DNA from: Bacteroidetes bacterium 46-16
Lineage (GTDB): Bacteria; Bacteroidota; Bacteroidia; Chitinophagales; Chitinophagaceae
NCBI GenBank assembly: GCA_001897835.1
Contig: MKUN01000053.1
Coordinates: 1 to 64,000, forward strand
DNA length: 64,000 bases
Direction: 5' to 3'
The translations under genes were made by a program, and so were the position numbers. Position 1 is the stretch's first letter, and each line of letters begins with the position of its first letter. Positions 60,452 to 64,000 of this stretch are shown in pieces. The notes beneath the pieces were generated by a model that did no database searches, had not been told where the DNA came from, and saw only the letters and a list, made by a program, of their open reading frames with translations.

Positions 60452-63400
60452 ATGCTTTCACTATTTACTCAAGGACGCCACCCCGCGTACCCAAAAAATA
60501 ACAATAAAAAAACAGGGTTTTTTATACTAAAGTTTATTGTTTTTTTTATCGCCATTGCGTTTACTTCTTTTAATAGCTATGCACAGGTTGCCTCTGGTTA
60601 TACTTTTTCACAAGGCACGGTGGCTACCAACCCGGCAAGTACCTCATCAGGTAATGTGATCATTAGTGGTTATTGGGATGATAATGTAGCGTCATTCAGT
60701 TTCCCTGCCGGTTTTACATTTAATTTCAATGGTACCAACTATACAAGCTGTTATGTGAATAGCAATGGCTATATAACATTTGGGGCTACGGCACCAGCGG
60801 CAGGTAATTATACGGCAATAAATAATAATGCGGGTTATGCTGGGGCATTCTGTGGCTGGTCGGAAGATCTTGCCGATTATTCCAATGCCCCGATATCGTA
60901 TACCATAACAGGTACTGCACCTAATCGTACGCTTTCCATAAAATGGGTTAAGAGTACAAGGTACCAGGCCTGGCTAAGTATTGGACAGGAAAATGGAATT
61001 TTCTTTTCCATCAATATGTATGAAACGTCAAATATTATTGAAGTTGCATACGGTAATTGCACTATGCTTACAACTACGGGCGCTGCACAGATTGGGTTAC
61101 GAGGCACCGGCAATTCCGATTTCAACCACAGGAATCTTACAACAAATACCGCCTGGCTTAATAATACAACATTAGCTGGTACAAATGCCCAGACGGTACG
61201 TACACGCAGCAATGCGAAGCCTTCGAACTTATATACCTATTTCCGCTGGACCCCGGCTTGTACGCCCCCTGTTATTACCGCATTGTCATCCACTAATCCT
61301 ACTACATGCGGTGGTTCAAACGGCACCCTCATTATTACAGGTACTGGCTTATCTGGCAGCTATACGGTTACCTATACCAGTAGTGTAGCAGGCACGGTCA
61401 CTACAGCGGCTATAGCATCAGTGGGTAATACAGTTACTGTATCAGGATTGCCTGCCGCTACATATACCAATGTCAGTATAAAGGCGGTCGCGGCTTCATG
61501 CAGCTCCAACATACTGGCCGGCCCGGTTGTATTGACAAATCCTACACCTCCCAATATTACCTCCCTGTCATCGGTTAACCCCACTACCTGTGGGGGCAGC
61601 AATGGCAGCATAACCATAACGGCTACATCACTTACCGGCAATTATACGGTTACCTATACCAGCAGCCTTACAGGCACCGTTACAACGGGGGCTATAGCGT
61701 CAGTGGGCAACACGGTTACCGTGAGCGGACTGCCTGCGGCCACTTATACCAATTTTAGCATTAAGTCATCCACCACTTTATGTACTTCCAATACGCTTGC
61801 CGGTCCACAAACATTAACAGACCCTGCTCCGCCTAATATTACCGCATTGGCTTTTGCAAGCCCCACTACCTGTGGGGGCAGCAATGGCACATTGACCATA
61901 ACAGGTACGGCTCTGGCTGGTAGCTATACAGTTACCTATACCAGCAGCCTTACGGGCACGGTCACTACCGCTGCTATTGCCTCTGCAGGTAATACAGTAA
62001 CGGTAACCGGCTTGCCCGCAGCTACCTATACCAATATCAGCATTAAGTCATCTACTACATTATGCGTGTCCAATACACTGGCAGGACCGCTGGTTATTAC
62101 AGATCCGCCGGGTCCGTCTATTACTGCTTTATCATCAGCCAATACCACTACCTGCGGTGGTAGCGATGGCACGATTACGGTAACAGGTACTGCGCTCACC
62201 GGCAACTATACCGTTACCTATACGAGTAGCCTTACCGGTACCACAACTACCGGCCCCATAGCATCTGCTGCCAATACGGTTACTGTTACGGGCTTGCCTG
62301 CGGCTTCGTACAGTAATATCAGTATAACATCGTCCACTACGCTTTGTGTTTCAAATATATTGGCGGGCCCGGTGGTGATTGCCGACCCTGCACCGCCTGT
62401 TATCAGTGGCACGGCTACCACCGGCACTACCTCCTGCGGTGCAAGTGATGGTAGTTTTACCATACAGGGCTTGTTGCCGAATACCGTGTACGATCTGTAC
62501 TACAATAATGCCGCAGTAGGCTTAAACATTACGACAGATGCTTTCGGTGATTATACGCTTACGGGTTTAACCGCTAATACCTATTTCAATATTTATGTAA
62601 TACGGATAAACTGTACTTCAAACATTGTTGGCCCGCTTGTGGTATCCGACCCCGCACCACCTGTTATCAGTGGCGTCACTGCGGCTAATACTACTTCCTG
62701 CGGCGGCAGCGATGGCAGCTTTACCATACAGGGCCTTTTGGCAAGTACTGCATATACCCTCTTTTATAATAATGCTGCGGTAGGTCAAAATATTGTGACT
62801 GATGTATCAGGCAACTATACCGAGAATGGGCTTGCCGCAAACACTTACTTTAATATCTATGTGATAAGGATAAATTGCACATCCAATATTGTTGGACCGG
62901 TTGTGGTATCCGATCCTGCGCCTCCTGCTATTACCGGCACGGTAGCGGGTGGACCTACCTCCTGCCAGGGGGCAAATGGTTATATCACCCTGCAGGGCCT
63001 CTTACCAAATACATCATACCTGGTTACTTACGATGATGGTGCAACAATATATACGCCTACTATCGTATCCGATCCTACCGGTAATGTGATCGTTACAGGG
63101 CTCCCCGCAGGTACATACAATAATTTTACTGTTACACTGAATAACTGCGTATCTAATAATGCAGGTTCGGTAACCATCAGCGATCCTAACCCGCCGGTGG
63201 TGACAGCCGTTACCAATGCGCCGATATGCGAGGGGCAAACCCTGGCGTTCTCCAGTACAGTAACCTTAAATGGTAATCCTGCTGTTGCTAATGCTTATTC
63301 ATGGACAGGGCCTGCTTTTGTTAATCCTGTTAACCAGGCCAACCCGACAGTGATCAATGCCCCGGCAAGTGCTACGGGCGTCTATACTGTTACTGCAACA

Positions 63401-64000
63401 ATAGCCAACTGTGTGTCGGCGCCCTTCACTGTACCGGTTACCGTGTATGCTGCGCCCATACCACCTTCTTTCTCGGTTAATACGCCACTATGTTCAGGTA
63501 CCGATCTGCATCTCGATGTAAATAGTCCTGATCCCCAGTTAATATATATATGGACAGGGCCGGGTCTTTCAAGCCCGGATACTGCTACCAATTCAGGTGT
63601 GCCGAATATTCAGGTGCCTGATGCAGGCCAGTATAACCTGAGCGTGGTCAATCCTTATGGTTGCGGGTTACTTGTTCCGTCTACAGTTAATGTAGTGGTC
63701 AACCAGACGCCGAATGCACCTGTTCCGGATGATATTGTTTACTGCCAGGCCGATGTTCCTGTAGCACTAACAGCTACTCCTTCGGGTAATCCTGCCGATA
63801 CGCTTAAATGGTACACCGATCCTGTCGGCGGAGTAGGAAGTACTACTGCACCGGTACCGTCTACAGTTGCAGCAGGTACCTTTACCTGGTATGTAAGCGC
63901 TACCACGCAGCCGGGCTGCGAAGGGGTACGTGCTGTGCAAACAGTTTGGGTGAAACCCAAGCCTTCAGCGCCAGTGACCAATAGCCCTGCATTTACGTAT
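60452..64000 (+). CDS. Giant tandem-repeat surface protein (3' end outside the window)
   Basis: At least 1183 residues are visible, and the frame is open to the edge. A basic N-terminus precedes a signal peptide (FIAIAFTSFNSYAQ). Residues 48-270 form a beta-sandwich-like domain (GYWDDNVASFSFPAGFTFNF; CYVNSNGYITFG). Then come seven tandem repeats (61262-63187), each with a CGGSNG-type motif at the same place and very rich in Thr, Ser, Ala and Gly. Ig/PKD-like domains follow (CEGQTLAFSST, YSWTGP, CSGTDLHLDV, YIWTGPGLSS, YCQADVPVALTATPSG). A C-terminal T9SS domain is expected but not seen. Comparable proteins are gliding adhesins of the SprB sort (inference). Confidence 0.88.
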   Translation, partial: MLSLFTQGRHPAYPKNNNKKTGFFILKFIVFFIAIAFTSFNSYAQVASGYTFSQGTVATNPASTSSGNVIISGYWDDNVASFSFPAGFTFNFNGTNYTSCYVNSNGYITFGATAPAAGNYTAINNNAGYAGAFCGWSEDLADYSNAPISYTITGTAPNRTLSIKWVKSTRYQAWLSIGQENGIFFSINMYETSNIIEVAYGNCTMLTTTGAAQIGLRGTGNSDFNHRNLTTNTAWLNNTTLAGTNAQTVRTRSNAKPSNLYTYFRWTPACTPPVITALSSTNPTTCGGSNGTLIITGTGLSGSYTVTYTSSVAGTVTTAAIASVGNTVTVSGLPAATYTNVSIKAVAASCSSNILAGPVVLTNPTPPNITSLSSVNPTTCGGSNGSITITATSLTGNYTVTYTSSLTGTVTTGAIASVGNTVTVSGLPAATYTNFSIKSSTTLCTSNTLAGPQTLTDPAPPNITALAFASPTTCGGSNGTLTITGTALAGSYTVTYTSSLTGTVTTAAIASAGNTVTVTGLPAATYTNISIKSSTTLCVSNTLAGPLVITDPPGPSITALSSANTTTCGGSDGTITVTGTALTGNYTVTYTSSLTGTTTTGPIASAANTVTVTGLPAASYSNISITSSTTLCVSNILAGPVVIADPAPPVISGTATTGTTSCGASDGSFTIQGLLPNTVYDLYYNNAAVGLNITTDAFGDYTLTGLTANTYFNIYVIRINCTSNIVGPLVVSDPAPPVISGVTAANTTSCGGSDGSFTIQGLLASTAYTLFYNNAAVGQNIVTDVSGNYTENGLAANTYFNIYVIRINCTSNIVGPVVVSDPAPPAITGTVAGGPTSCQGANGYITLQGLLPNTSYLVTYDDGATIYTPTIVSDPTGNVIVTGLPAGTYNNFTVTLNNCVSNNAGSVTISDPNPPVVTAVTNAPICEGQTLAFSSTVTLNGNPAVANAYSWTGPAFVNPVNQANPTVINAPASATGVYTVTATIANCVSAPFTVPVTVYAAPIPPSFSVNTPLCSGTDLHLDVNSPDPQLIYIWTGPGLSSPDTATNSGVPNIQVPDAGQYNLSVVNPYGCGLLVPSTVNVVVNQTPNAPVPDDIVYCQADVPVALTATPSGNPADTLKWYTDPVGGVGSTTAPVPSTVAAGTFTWYVSATTQPGCEGVRAVQTVWVKPKPSAPVTNSPAFTY
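61262..63187 (+). repeat. Seven in-frame tandem repeats within the giant gene
   Basis: Repeat starts are 61262, 61544, 61826, 62108 (each 282 bases, 94 residues), 62390 and 62654 (264 bases, 88 residues), and 62918 (270 bases, 90 residues). The Cys of the TTC/TSC-GG motif is residue 16 in all seven. Units 1-4 share TVTYTSS and NTVTVxGLPAATY; units 5-6 share FTIQGLL, YNNAAVG and TYFNIYVIRINCTSNIVGP; unit 7 is mixed. Confidence 0.95.

Noticed and set aside
61262-63187. CRISPR array or satellite repeat
   Set aside because: The repeats are 264-282 bases long, keep one reading frame and encode a protein domain; there are no short direct repeats with unique spacers.

Overview
The window comes from a Bacteroidota genome, most likely in or near the Chitinophagaceae (inference, no 16S gene is present). 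Reasons: a PorP/SprF-type protein, C-terminal secretion (T9SS) sorting domains, the gliding ATPase GldA, a TonB-dependent receptor with a carboxypeptidase-like N-terminal domain, the MoxR/DUF58/DUF4350/DUF4129/SpoIIM/RDD block, many 'SCKKD'-type lipoprotein signals, and -7 elements of the Bacteroidota form TAnnTTTG. I count 64 protein genes. I saw no rRNA or tRNA gene, no insertion sequence, no prophage and no CRISPR array; gene density is high and most of the window is core genome.

Layout. 1-8.8 kb: a partial pirin gene, RNase R, a polyprenyl synthase, an EVE protein, a fatty acid hydroxylase-type protein, ribosome recycling factor, an A-type Fe-S protein, a MORN-like protein, an RlmK-like rRNA methyltransferase and an orphan ABC ATPase. 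8.8-16.3 kb: acyl-CoA dehydrogenase, hydrolase, glycosyltransferase, a tetrapyrrole-type methylase, 3-methyladenine glycosylase, PorP/SprF and Upp. 16.5-21.1 kb: an envelope cluster of uppS, bamA and two ompH/skp genes. 21.1-23.3 kb: DUF1684 and lysS. 23.4-30.5 kb: a beta-propeller lipoprotein and then the MoxR block, read leftward, with the RDD gene divergent. 30.5-41.2 kb is the most accessory-looking part: a membrane protein/HTH pair with its own repeats, a DUF2231-Rieske fusion, a T9SS-exported esterase-like protein, several lipoproteins including a CxxCH protein and a globin, an antiporter, a TonB receptor and a DUF3347 lipoprotein. 41.3-55.7 kb is housekeeping: ABC-F, YajQ, two sugar-nucleotide genes, Tdk, TolC, an IMPase, ThiL, GldA, PhoH, PurE and an SDR. 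55.8-64 kb is a surface-protein region: a VCBS-repeat T9SS cargo, a TMTC-like membrane glycosyltransferase with TPRs, and a giant Ser/Thr-rich tandem-repeat protein that runs off the right edge.

How the parts fit. PorP/SprF, GldA and at least two certain T9SS cargos indicate a secreting and possibly gliding cell. UppS, BamA and the OmpH pair build the envelope these proteins pass through. The most interesting hypothesis is that the TMTC-like enzyme at 58.2-60.2 kb glycosylates its neighbours, in particular the repeat protein beside it. Other points worth a look are the globin lipoprotein paired with an HMA-like membrane protein, and the HTH/membrane-protein pair whose promoter carries a 17-bp direct repeat around an inverted repeat.
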